A stretch of DNA of 64,000 bases from DASSFG01 sp035547915 (GTDB taxonomy: Bacteria; Planctomycetota; Planctomycetia; Pirellulales; JAICIG01), in the NCBI GenBank assembly GCA_035547915.1, contig DASZTS010000140.1, forward strand, positions 1 to 64,000, given 5' to 3'. A program made the position numbers and the translations under genes. The number at the start of each line of letters is the position of its first letter. Positions within the stretch are counted from its first letter, which is position 1. A model generated the notes under the pieces. It was not told the DNA's origin. It made no database searches and saw nothing but the letters and a program-made list of their open reading frames with translations. This document shows, in pieces, positions 9,041-16,647 of the stretch.

Positions 9041-10273
9041 ATGGCGAAGGCAAAATGCAAGTTCGACGCAACGCCCTCTTTGCTGGGCTTCTTGTACCAG
9101 ACTCGGTACGCCTTGTTGCTCGCCCTCCGTCGCAACGCCCCCGATGTCGTCGTGAGCATCGAATCGGTTGACGACATTTGCTTTGCGAAGGACGACGGGG
9201 CCGGGTCGCTTACACCGTTCGATGTGCGACAGTTAAAGCACCATCTTTCTCGGCAGGGTGGCCTTGGAAATCGTTCGTCTGATATTTGGAAGACACTCCG
9301 AGTCTGGGCCGACTCGATCATCTCGAAAAGGCTCGATCCTGCCCGGACCTTGCTCTTTCTGGTGACCACTTCCACCGCCACGACAAGTCATGCCGTCTTC
9401 AACCTATCGCCGAAATCTCCAAGTCGTGATCCCGAGAAGGCTCGGGCCGAGCTTGAGGCAGCCGGTAAAGCATCCACAGATAAAAACATTCAAACGGCGT
9501 TTCAAGCGTATGACAAGCTCTCGGAAAGACGCAAGAAGCAGCTTTTTGCGGCAATCCATCTACTTGATGGATCAAGCGACGTAGAGCAATTGCGGTCAGA
9601 CATTGAATCCGAAGTACGCCTTCTTACCGACCCTCAGCATCGAACGACCTTCACCGATGCACTCGAAGGTTGGTGGTTTCGGTTGGTCATCTCGCATCTG
9701 ATGACTCCCGCACATCCCGGAGTCCGCATTCGGCAAGTCGAAGTACAAGTCCGAGAACTCAGCGAACAGTTTCGCCGAGGAAACCTGCCTGACGAACTTG
9801 CGACCGCCATCGTCCCTGATGCAGAAAAGAAGGATGGCGACTCTCGTATGTTCGTTCAACAACTGCGTCTGATTGGGCTCACAGATCGGCGTATCGGAAC
9901 TGCGCAAGAGGATCATTACAGGGCATACGAACAACGGTCTCGATGGCTTCGCAAGGATCTGTTGGGGATGAATGAAATCCCTCAACTCGAAAGCCGCCTG
10001 TGTGACGAATGGCAACGGCGATTCGACATCATGCTCGAAGGCGTCACGTCCGATTTGGGCGAAGAGTTTCTCCAGAGATCGGGGCAATCACTTTTCCAGT
10101 GGGTCGAACTCGACGCACCGCAGAACCCGACCCTATTCGTCCGACCGGAGTTTCGCTCGCCCTATATGACGAGGGGCTCGTTCCACATGCTCGCTGACAA
10201 GATGCGGGTTGGTTGGCACCCAGAGTACGAACGTCGGCTCAACATGAATGGCGAGGCTTGCGATGCTTCCTGA
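9041..10273 (+). CDS. ABC-3C system effector with Cap4/DUF4297-like nuclease domain
   Basis: This protein of about 410 residues begins with a block typical of Cap4/DUF4297-like PD-(D/E)XK nucleases: LLGFLYQTRYALLLAL near residues 14-29, acidic SIESVDD (E41, D44, D45) and QLKHH (Q64-L-K66). The rest is an alpha-helical C-terminal region ending in NPTLFVRPEFR, as in ABC-three-component effector proteins. ATG 9041 is preferred over the adjacent TTG 9038. The gene is followed, with overlap, by the middle component and the DUF3732 ATPase, so the complete ABC-3C triad is present. In these systems the ATPase is thought to sense invading nucleic acid and release the effector, here a DNA nuclease. Family assignment is by motif and gene order. 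Confidence 0.75.
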   Translation: MAKAKCKFDATPSLLGFLYQTRYALLLALRRNAPDVVVSIESVDDICFAKDDGAGSLTPFDVRQLKHHLSRQGGLGNRSSDIWKTLRVWADSIISKRLDPARTLLFLVTTSTATTSHAVFNLSPKSPSRDPEKARAELEAAGKASTDKNIQTAFQAYDKLSERRKKQLFAAIHLLDGSSDVEQLRSDIESEVRLLTDPQHRTTFTDALEGWWFRLVISHLMTPAHPGVRIRQVEVQVRELSEQFRRGNLPDELATAIVPDAEKKDGDSRMFVQQLRLIGLTDRRIGTAQEDHYRAYEQRSRWLRKDLLGMNEIPQLESRLCDEWQRRFDIMLEGVTSDLGEEFLQRSGQSLFQWVELDAPQNPTLFVRPEFRSPYMTRGSFHMLADKMRVGWHPEYERRLNMNGEACDAS

Positions 10274-10766
10274 TTGGGACTCCCGTCCGCAAGACATTGC
10301 TGCCTTGCTGAATCCTGCATTCGACGGGCTCTTGCTGCATCGGGCTGTTGCTGGCTACCAGCAGGAAGCCAGTATGGGAGCGCCCTTCCCGGTCATGTTC
10401 CTCTTTCTGCCGTTCATTCTTCACGAACCGACTCGCCAGCGCCTGCCCGCCAAAGTGACGACCCATCTTGCCACATGGTTGCAGGACGAAAGAGATGCTG
10501 TGCTTGGATTCGCCGACCGTACTGCCGACCTTGTGCCTTACACGCAGGAGGCAATTCTGTTTCTGACGAACCACGGACTGCTCGACTTCGATGGCGACGA
10601 ACGGTGTGTTCTAGGCAAGGCAAGATTCAAGAATGGAGTCGGCAACCTCACCTCTTCAAGTGCCGAAGTAAAAGAGTGCCACAAAGCGGCCCTTGCGGTT
10701 GGGCGCTGGTTGGCATTGTCCGGCAATCCCACCACGCTGTACTCGCTGATGGGAATCAGGCCATGA
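10263..10766 (+). CDS. ABC-3C system middle component
   Basis: This protein of 167 residues, starting MLPDWDSRPQDI, matches the small alpha-helical middle component of ABC-3C conflict systems. Features are an N-terminal LLNPAFDGLLLHRA block, a central proline-rich FLFLPFILHEPTR segment, and a C-terminal AKFKNGVG-like stretch followed by a helix ending in SLMGIRP. The start at 10263 overlaps the effector stop and has GAGG seven bases upstream. The longer frame from 10248 would add five residues and is less likely. Its stop overlaps the next start (ATGA at 10763). The protein probably bridges effector and ATPase. Confidence 0.75.
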   Translation: MLPDWDSRPQDIAALLNPAFDGLLLHRAVAGYQQEASMGAPFPVMFLFLPFILHEPTRQRLPAKVTTHLATWLQDERDAVLGFADRTADLVPYTQEAILFLTNHGLLDFDGDERCVLGKARFKNGVGNLTSSSAEVKECHKAALAVGRWLALSGNPTTLYSLMGIRP

Positions 10767-12697
10767 GCTTTCAGCTTCTCAACATTGCCGTTTACAACGC
10801 CAAGGGCGACAGGCGTGAAATCGCCTTTCGAACAGGACAGGTCAATATCGTCACGGGTGGTTCACGAACAGGGAAGACGGCCCTGATCTACATCGTCGAT
10901 TACTGTCTTGGGCGGACTGATTGTACCGTTCCGGCGGGAATCATCCGGGACACGGTGGCATGGTACGCCATCAGGATTCAGGGACAGAATTCCCAAGTGG
11001 TCATCGCCCGCCCGGCTCCCCCTGATGGCCAGCAGACCACAACGGATGCCTTCCTCGCCGTTGGGGGTGATCTCGCCCTGCCAAACCATTCCGAACTCAA
11101 GAAGAACACGACGACCGGGGCATTGCGACAATTCCTGACCGAAGTTGTCGGGATTACGCCGAATCGACACATTCCTCCGGTCAATCAGTCCCGACCGCCC
11201 CTATCGGCGAACGTCGGCCACACCTGCTTCTACTTGTTCCAGCCGCAGGACTACATTGCTCGTAGGAACATTCTGTTCTACCGACAGGATGAACCGCAAA
11301 TACCTCAAGCGATCTCGGACACGCTTCCGTTCCTTCTGGGCGCTGTAGGGGATGACCGTTTTGAGAAACTCCAAGAACTTCGTAAGGTGCGACGAGATGT
11401 TCGCCTATTGGAGAAGCGGCTGGAAGAAGAGGAGCAACTGAAGGGCCACGACAATTCTCGTGCCATCGCACTGCTGGCGGAAGCACAACAAGTATCGCTC
11501 TTGCCGACAGGCCCGGCCTCCGAGGATTTCGGGGAACTGGTGGAACGCCTTCGCCAATGCCTCGGTTGGCAGCCGACAACGCCGACCTACGAAGGCGACT
11601 CGACACTCGCTGAACTGCAACTTCGGCGTGAACAGCTTCGTGACGAAGTGAGCGCCCTCGAACGAGAGATTGAAACCGCAAAAGCATTTGCCTTGCGACA
11701 GGAGGGCTTTTCGCAAGAAGTGATCGAGCAGCAGGTGCGGCTCAAATCCATCGGGCTGTACAAGGACAACGGTCAGGACAACCCGGTGTGTCCTCTGTGC
11801 AATCACGAACTCGCTGAGGATATTCCCAAGGCACAACTTATGCGAGGTTCCTTGAAGGACATCGACAAGCAGATGGAAGCCGTTGCGAGACAGCGGCCAC
11901 GACTCGACGCATACATTTCAGAGCGGCAGGTGCGACTTGCAACTGTTCAGCAATCACTTGCTGAGAACCGCACTTCTATCGAAGCCATCGTCCAGCAGCA
12001 GGAAGTTTTGCAAGCACATCGCACCCAACAGGCGACACAGGCCAGAACCGTTGGGCGCATCAGTCTCTTTCTCGACAGTCTTCGTGAAACGACTGAGAGC
12101 GACAGCCAAGTCATTGCTTGGCTCGCAGCGGCTAGACAACGGGTTGAGGAGCTTGAACAAGAACTCGCCGATGAAGGCGTCGAAGATCGGCTCCAGTCCG
12201 CTTTGCGAATCATCGGCGATCAGATGTCCGTGTGGGCGCAGCACCTCAAGCTGGAATTCTCCGAGTGGCCGCTTGCCTTTGACATTGCCAAGCTGACAGT
12301 CGTCGCATTTCGTGATTCGGGCAAGGTTCGTTTGCTTGACATGGGGAGTGCTGAAAATTGGATGGGATACCACCTGGTGACCCACTTGGCCTTGCACAAG
12401 TGGTTCGTCGAGAAGGTTCGCCCAGTTCCGCACTTCTTGATGCTTGACCAGCCGACGCAGGTGTATTTCCCGAAAGATCCGCCCAAGGATGGGTCGTTCA
12501 AAGAACTCAAGGACGAGGATCGGCAGAAAGTTCATCGTCTTTTCAAGTTTATCTTTGACACGGTAAAGGCGCTGCACCCGCACTTTCAGGTCATCATCAC
12601 CGATCACGCCGACCTTCAAGAATTGTGGTACCAACGGGCGATTGTCCAGCGGTGGTGGGGTAAGGACAAGTTTATTCCCGTGTCTTGGACAAAATGA
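10763..12697 (+). CDS. DUF3732 ABC-type ATPase of the ABC-3C system
   Basis: The 644-residue protein is a SMC/Rad50-like ATPase of the DUF3732 family. Walker A is VTGGSRTGKTAL (residues 30-41). Long coiled-coil arms follow (about 190-480), interrupted near 342 by CPLC, a zinc-hook-like turn. The C-terminal lobe contains LMLDQPTQVYFP near 560, the Walker B/D-loop region in which a glutamine stands where most ABC ATPases have glutamate. That D-Q-P form is, to my knowledge, typical of this family. The true start is ATG 10763, overlapping the middle-component stop; the same frame extends upstream without biological meaning. It is the expected sensor/motor of the ABC-3C triad and works on nucleic acid in the cytoplasm. 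Confidence 0.88.
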   Translation: MSFQLLNIAVYNAKGDRREIAFRTGQVNIVTGGSRTGKTALIYIVDYCLGRTDCTVPAGIIRDTVAWYAIRIQGQNSQVVIARPAPPDGQQTTTDAFLAVGGDLALPNHSELKKNTTTGALRQFLTEVVGITPNRHIPPVNQSRPPLSANVGHTCFYLFQPQDYIARRNILFYRQDEPQIPQAISDTLPFLLGAVGDDRFEKLQELRKVRRDVRLLEKRLEEEEQLKGHDNSRAIALLAEAQQVSLLPTGPASEDFGELVERLRQCLGWQPTTPTYEGDSTLAELQLRREQLRDEVSALEREIETAKAFALRQEGFSQEVIEQQVRLKSIGLYKDNGQDNPVCPLCNHELAEDIPKAQLMRGSLKDIDKQMEAVARQRPRLDAYISERQVRLATVQQSLAENRTSIEAIVQQQEVLQAHRTQQATQARTVGRISLFLDSLRETTESDSQVIAWLAAARQRVEELEQELADEGVEDRLQSALRIIGDQMSVWAQHLKLEFSEWPLAFDIAKLTVVAFRDSGKVRLLDMGSAENWMGYHLVTHLALHKWFVEKVRPVPHFLMLDQPTQVYFPKDPPKDGSFKELKDEDRQKVHRLFKFIFDTVKALHPHFQVIITDHADLQELWYQRAIVQRWWGKDKFIPVSWTK

Positions 12698-12706
12698 CGG
12701 CGGATC

Positions 12707-13261
12707 ATGGCGAAGCAAGAATTTCTTCGACTTCCTGTTGTTTCTGCTGGTGCCGAGCACCTGGTGATGGGCTACCTGATGCGCAGGAACATCCTCGCCT
12801 ACAAAGCTCCACCGAACAACGAGGGGTATGACTTGATCTGCATTCACCCCGACCCCCGGCACCGGCCTTCCAAGAACGAATTGCCTCAAGTGCGGGTCCA
12901 GGTGAAGAGCCGATATGCTACCGATTGCGACCGGGGATTTCCTGTCAAAGAAGCTAGCCTGGAAGCCTTCGACTTCCTGATCGTCGTCTTCTTGAACATC
13001 GGCACGTTCTTCGGTAACCACGATGGGACGGTCGGGGCCAGAGAGCCAGAGTTCTACACGCTGTCCCGATCCTTCATCCGAGAACACCATGATGCCACCT
13101 CATCATGGCAAAAAGTGAAGCTCCGAAAGCTCGAAGCCGAGATCAAACCATTCAAGAATGAGGCGGGATTCGAGTTGATCGCCAAGGCACTCGGCATCGC
13201 TCGACCACAGAAAATTCGCAGCCACGGTGCAGGCGAGACCTTCGCCGACAGCGCAGAATAA
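12707..13261 (+). CDS. Small PD-(D/E)XK endonuclease-like protein
   Basis: This 184-residue protein shows a compact PD-(D/E)XK core: a helix with E17 (SAGAEHLVMGYLMRR), GYDL with D42 in an NNEGYDL context, and VQVKS with Q65 and K67. The arrangement E...D...QxK is usual for restriction-like and Holliday-junction-like nucleases. The C-terminal half is charged and helical. The gene begins nine bases after the ABC-3C ATPase and is followed 24 bases later by the AIPR gene, so all are likely on one transcript. It may be an extra nuclease effector of the ABC-3C operon or the first gene of a separate AIPR module. No methylase partner is adjacent. Confidence 0.65.
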   Translation: MAKQEFLRLPVVSAGAEHLVMGYLMRRNILAYKAPPNNEGYDLICIHPDPRHRPSKNELPQVRVQVKSRYATDCDRGFPVKEASLEAFDFLIVVFLNIGTFFGNHDGTVGAREPEFYTLSRSFIREHHDATSSWQKVKLRKLEAEIKPFKNEAGFELIAKALGIARPQKIRSHGAGETFADSAE

Positions 13262-13285
13262 ACTCGCAACGAGGACCAAAGGGCA

Positions 13286-15067
13286 ATGCCGATCACAAAG
13301 CATGACAAACAGGCGCTCGACCAGATCTACAGCGACTGGTCTGCGAAGTATAAAGGCCGGGCGGAGGACTATTTTGCGTTCCTCTATCTCACGAAGAAGT
13401 TCAAGTGCGAGGTGGAAGACATCGCTAACGAAGTCTGCTTTGGAGGCTGCGACTATGGCATCGACGCTTACCGCATCGACCGGGCAGCCCGAAATCTCTA
13501 CCTGTTTCAGTTCAAGTGGTCGGAAAACCACAACCTCTTCAAGGAGTCGATGGAGCGATTGGCGAAAGATGGCCTCGAAAGGGTTTTTGGCTCCCCTCTG
13601 GCCGACCCGAATCAAAATGAGATGCTCAACACCTTGCGAGCCGAACTCTACGAATGCAAGTCGCTGATTGACCGAGTGCTCATTCACTTCGTCTTCAAGG
13701 GCGATATTGAGGCAACCGAGAACAGCGAGGGCTTGGCGTACCGGCGTGAAAACCTTGAGAGCAAAATCCACCTTCTCCACTCATTCTTTGGCCGCACCGA
13801 TGTCGAACTGGCCGTCGAATTCGTTTCTGATCGCCGCCAAGCTCCCGCAGTGAAGCCGGCAGAGTCGCATTCGATCTCTTTTACCGATAGTTCGTGCATC
13901 CGGTCCGATGATGGGAAGCGGGAGATGCACGTCGGCTTTCTGCCAATGATGGACCTCTACCGCATCTACCGCAGTCTAGGGCAACGCTTTCTCGACCGAA
14001 ACATCCGGTCGGGCTTGTCGGCCGACAACCCACCGAACCGGAAGATTCGTGAAGCCCTGGCGGACATCGTGCTGAAGCAGAAAAGCCCACCGGACGTGTT
14101 TTCCTTCAACCACAACGGCGTCACCCTCGCCGCCGAACAGTTGCATTCGATAGATGGGCGAGCCGTCGTGAATGTGCCCCGTCTGCTCAATGGTGCGCAG
14201 ACCATCACCAGCTTGGCCCAATTTCTCCAGGACAACGAGGGGCACCCCGGTCTGGCGAATGGAGCGCCAGCCCTGGAGTCGATCCGCTTGCTAGCAAAAA
14301 TCGTGATCGACGATCCAAGCAGCGATTTTGTGACGCAGGTAACCATCTGCAACAATCGGCAGAACCCAGTCGAAGCGTGGAATCTGCGGGCGAACGACAG
14401 GATTCAGTGCGACCTGCACGACCGCCTCAAAGAACAGGTTGGCGTCTTTTATTCTCGCCAGGAGAACGCATTCCGAAACTATTCGGCGGACGAACTGGAG
14501 GAGATGGGCTACGACTCGTCAGTTCAACGTGACATGCGGATTCGACCGCTTGCCCAGACGCTCCTGGCCATCCAGGGGGAGATCGCTCGCATGTCAAAGC
14601 TCCCCGATGTCTTTGAAAACCAGAAGCAATACGAAGACACTTTTCGGGATGCCTATTTGCACTGCGATGCTCGCAAAATCGTGCTGGCGTACAAGGTCGG
14701 TTTGGTCCTGAAAGACCCAATCCAAAGGCTCGAAGAGGTAGCGACCCAGAAAATCCGATATGCCCTACCAAAGGCTCGCAATCTGACTTGGGCGTTGATC
14801 ATCCAGGCGCTGCTCAACGACCCTAAGCTCGCCGACCTACTCGACGAATACGGCACCGGGCTCAAGAAAGAGAATGCCTTCCGTGAGCATCTGCGGCGCC
14901 TGGCCTCGTCTCGCTTGTTGCCAATTCTGAAAGAGGTTCTCGCCAAGCCAGAACATGTCGAGCGAATGGCTAACGAAAAGTATGACTTCCTCCGCACAAA
15001 AGAGGTTTTCAATCAATGCAAAGACGTGGCCTATGACAAGTTCGGATGGACCAAAAAGTCGCTTTAG
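13286..15067 (+). CDS. AIPR (abortive infection phage resistance) family protein
   Basis: The 593-residue protein has the hallmark blocks of AIPR proteins: PDVFSFNHNGVTLAAE near residues 270-285 and PRLLNGAQTITSLAQ near 300-314, followed by a long helical C-terminal half. The N-terminus has a possible PD-(D/E)XK core, with GGCDYGIDAY near 51-60 and LYLFQFKWS near 68-76 supplying acidic and lysine positions. AIPR proteins are associated with abortive infection against phage; several carry or partner with restriction-like nucleases. ATG 13286 sits 11 bases after a GAGGA. It is flanked on both sides by PD-(D/E)XK genes, which suggests a joint nuclease module. Molecular mechanism unknown. Confidence 0.82.
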   Translation: MPITKHDKQALDQIYSDWSAKYKGRAEDYFAFLYLTKKFKCEVEDIANEVCFGGCDYGIDAYRIDRAARNLYLFQFKWSENHNLFKESMERLAKDGLERVFGSPLADPNQNEMLNTLRAELYECKSLIDRVLIHFVFKGDIEATENSEGLAYRRENLESKIHLLHSFFGRTDVELAVEFVSDRRQAPAVKPAESHSISFTDSSCIRSDDGKREMHVGFLPMMDLYRIYRSLGQRFLDRNIRSGLSADNPPNRKIREALADIVLKQKSPPDVFSFNHNGVTLAAEQLHSIDGRAVVNVPRLLNGAQTITSLAQFLQDNEGHPGLANGAPALESIRLLAKIVIDDPSSDFVTQVTICNNRQNPVEAWNLRANDRIQCDLHDRLKEQVGVFYSRQENAFRNYSADELEEMGYDSSVQRDMRIRPLAQTLLAIQGEIARMSKLPDVFENQKQYEDTFRDAYLHCDARKIVLAYKVGLVLKDPIQRLEEVATQKIRYALPKARNLTWALIIQALLNDPKLADLLDEYGTGLKKENAFREHLRRLASSRLLPILKEVLAKPEHVERMANEKYDFLRTKEVFNQCKDVAYDKFGWTKKSL

Positions 15068-15079
15068 TGTGCAAAGAAC

Positions 15080-16066
15080 ATGCAATTCCTCGAAACAATT
15101 GAAGGCCGGACTGGTGAGGAATTAACCTCGGCTGTGCTGAAGTTCCTGCTCGTGAATTCGGCCACCATGCGGGAGCACTTTGTGCGCCGCCTACAGCACC
15201 AGCTTCCTGCATCAAAGACCCCGACATTCCGTGACGGGATCATTTGTCAAAACGAGGTTGCGGTCACGGGCGACGATGGTGCAGGCCGCATTGATCTTGT
15301 GATCCGAGAAGAAGCGGGAATGGTCCTCGGGCTTGAAAACAAGTTCTGGGCTAATTTCACCCCAAATCAACCCAAGAAGTATTGGGGAGACCTGGTACGG
15401 CTGGCACGGAACGACGAGGCATCATGTCGGCTCGTGATCTTGGTCCCGGCACGACGCCACGACGAGATTAAGGATCATTTGAAAGCTCAGGGAATTGAGC
15501 AGAAGTGCTGCATTCTGTTTTGGGACGATCTTCGCCACGACTTTGCCGACGTGGCACAACGGGAGCGAACAGAAGTCGCTGCTGCCGCCCTGTTTCTTGA
15601 CGAATATGTACAGCGTCAGGTGCTCACGATCCAAATCGACATCCGCCGCCACCAGCTTCTTGGACCAGACATCCAGCTTCCCAATGACTTCCACTACGAC
15701 TTCCTTTATCGCTTGAAGACGTGCCTACCAAATCCCGAAGCTATTCGGCCAGCACGATCTTGGATCGGAGTCCACTTCAGCGTCGTACCGTCGACTGACG
15801 TGGCGACCTACCCGAAACAGTGGTTCGGCTTCTTAAGACCAGAGGGAAGTGCCAGCGTTGTGATGGGCATTCATACCGGAATCAAGCAATTCACAGTGCC
15901 TGTATTGGCTTGGGCACGAAACGGTGCCGGGTGGTCCACCGCAGCATTCGTCGAGGTCGACTATGACGAGTCGGTGAAGACAACATTAGATTGGAAGGAC
16001 CGCTTGGCCGAAATCCTTCGGCCCTTAGAAGAGGCGGTTCGAGGTCACCCAGGCGGATCAGGCTGA
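15080..16066 (+). CDS. PD-(D/E)XK nuclease superfamily protein
   Basis: The protein has 328 residues. Its N-terminal 130 residues form a PD-(D/E)XK core: E59 in QNEVAV, D72 in GRIDLVI, and LGLENKFWA with E86 and K88, followed by YWGDLVRL. This layout is that of the PF14281-type nucleases common in defence islands. The C-terminal half (from about 190, PNDFHYDFLYRL) is a separate globular region with many aromatic residues and no family I recognise. The gene starts 12 bases after the AIPR stop. Its role as effector in the same operon is inferred from the position. Confidence 0.72.
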   Translation: MQFLETIEGRTGEELTSAVLKFLLVNSATMREHFVRRLQHQLPASKTPTFRDGIICQNEVAVTGDDGAGRIDLVIREEAGMVLGLENKFWANFTPNQPKKYWGDLVRLARNDEASCRLVILVPARRHDEIKDHLKAQGIEQKCCILFWDDLRHDFADVAQRERTEVAAAALFLDEYVQRQVLTIQIDIRRHQLLGPDIQLPNDFHYDFLYRLKTCLPNPEAIRPARSWIGVHFSVVPSTDVATYPKQWFGFLRPEGSASVVMGIHTGIKQFTVPVLAWARNGAGWSTAAFVEVDYDESVKTTLDWKDRLAEILRPLEEAVRGHPGGSG

Positions 16067-16196
16067 AAGTGCGTTCCTCGAAATAGCGGATTTCAAGAAC
16101 ACGAGTTCGGGGGTTCAGAAGCAAGTTGGTCCATCCGACTTTGGGACTCTGGCAACCTGTCTCCCGTGCACGACCACGGCAAACGCCCTACATAAA

Positions 16197-16529
16197 ATGC
16201 CCCCTGTCCGCCCCATCCGTGAAGCCGTTCAAATTCACCAGGGCTGCGCCCACAAGCTCCAGGCGGTCGAGGTCGGCGACCACTTCAGGGCGATCCTCGG
16301 TTGCCTGCTCGGTGAAGATTGGACCACGCCCCGCCTCGTCGAAATTGTCATCACGCCGGACGGTCATCTGCTCGGCCGTTGTGAGGGCGAGGCGTCGTTC
16401 AAGGCATTCCCGGGTGCCTCCGAAGACCTCATCAAAAACATCCACGGCGTTGCGCCAGTCGCCGAACTCGACGGCGACGAGATCGGTTACCTGGTGGCCA
16501 AGGTGGCGGAGATCAAGAGGCGGGGGTAG
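16197..16529 (+). CDS. Small protein of unknown function
   Basis: A 110-residue reading frame with balanced composition (start MPPVRPIREAVQIH; end KVAEIKRRG). It shows alternating strands and helices (LVEIVITPDGHLLGRCEGE, then a helix with FPGASEDLIKNIHGVA) and no cysteine or transmembrane motif. The frame looks coding because of its even amino acid composition, but there is no clear Shine-Dalgarno site before ATG 16197. It stands between the PD-(D/E)XK nuclease and the KAP NTPase with about 130 bases on either side, so it is probably not in either operon. I do not recognise the family. Confidence 0.45.
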   Translation: MPPVRPIREAVQIHQGCAHKLQAVEVGDHFRAILGCLLGEDWTTPRLVEIVITPDGHLLGRCEGEASFKAFPGASEDLIKNIHGVAPVAELDGDEIGYLVAKVAEIKRRG

Positions 16530-16647
16530 AGGGCATGAATTCAACTTGGATGGATTTTCACGAGAAATACGGCTTGTTGAGGGCCATGTAGGCCGGCAAG
16601 AGAGTCGGCACACAGCCGACTTACAGCCGGAACGATAAGGAGGCAGC

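Noticed and set aside
10274..10762. Upstream extension of the DUF3732 ATPase frame (162 extra residues)
   Set aside because: The extension is cysteine/arginine/serine-rich and overlaps the middle-component gene in another frame; ATG 10763 overlaps that gene's stop as ATGA.
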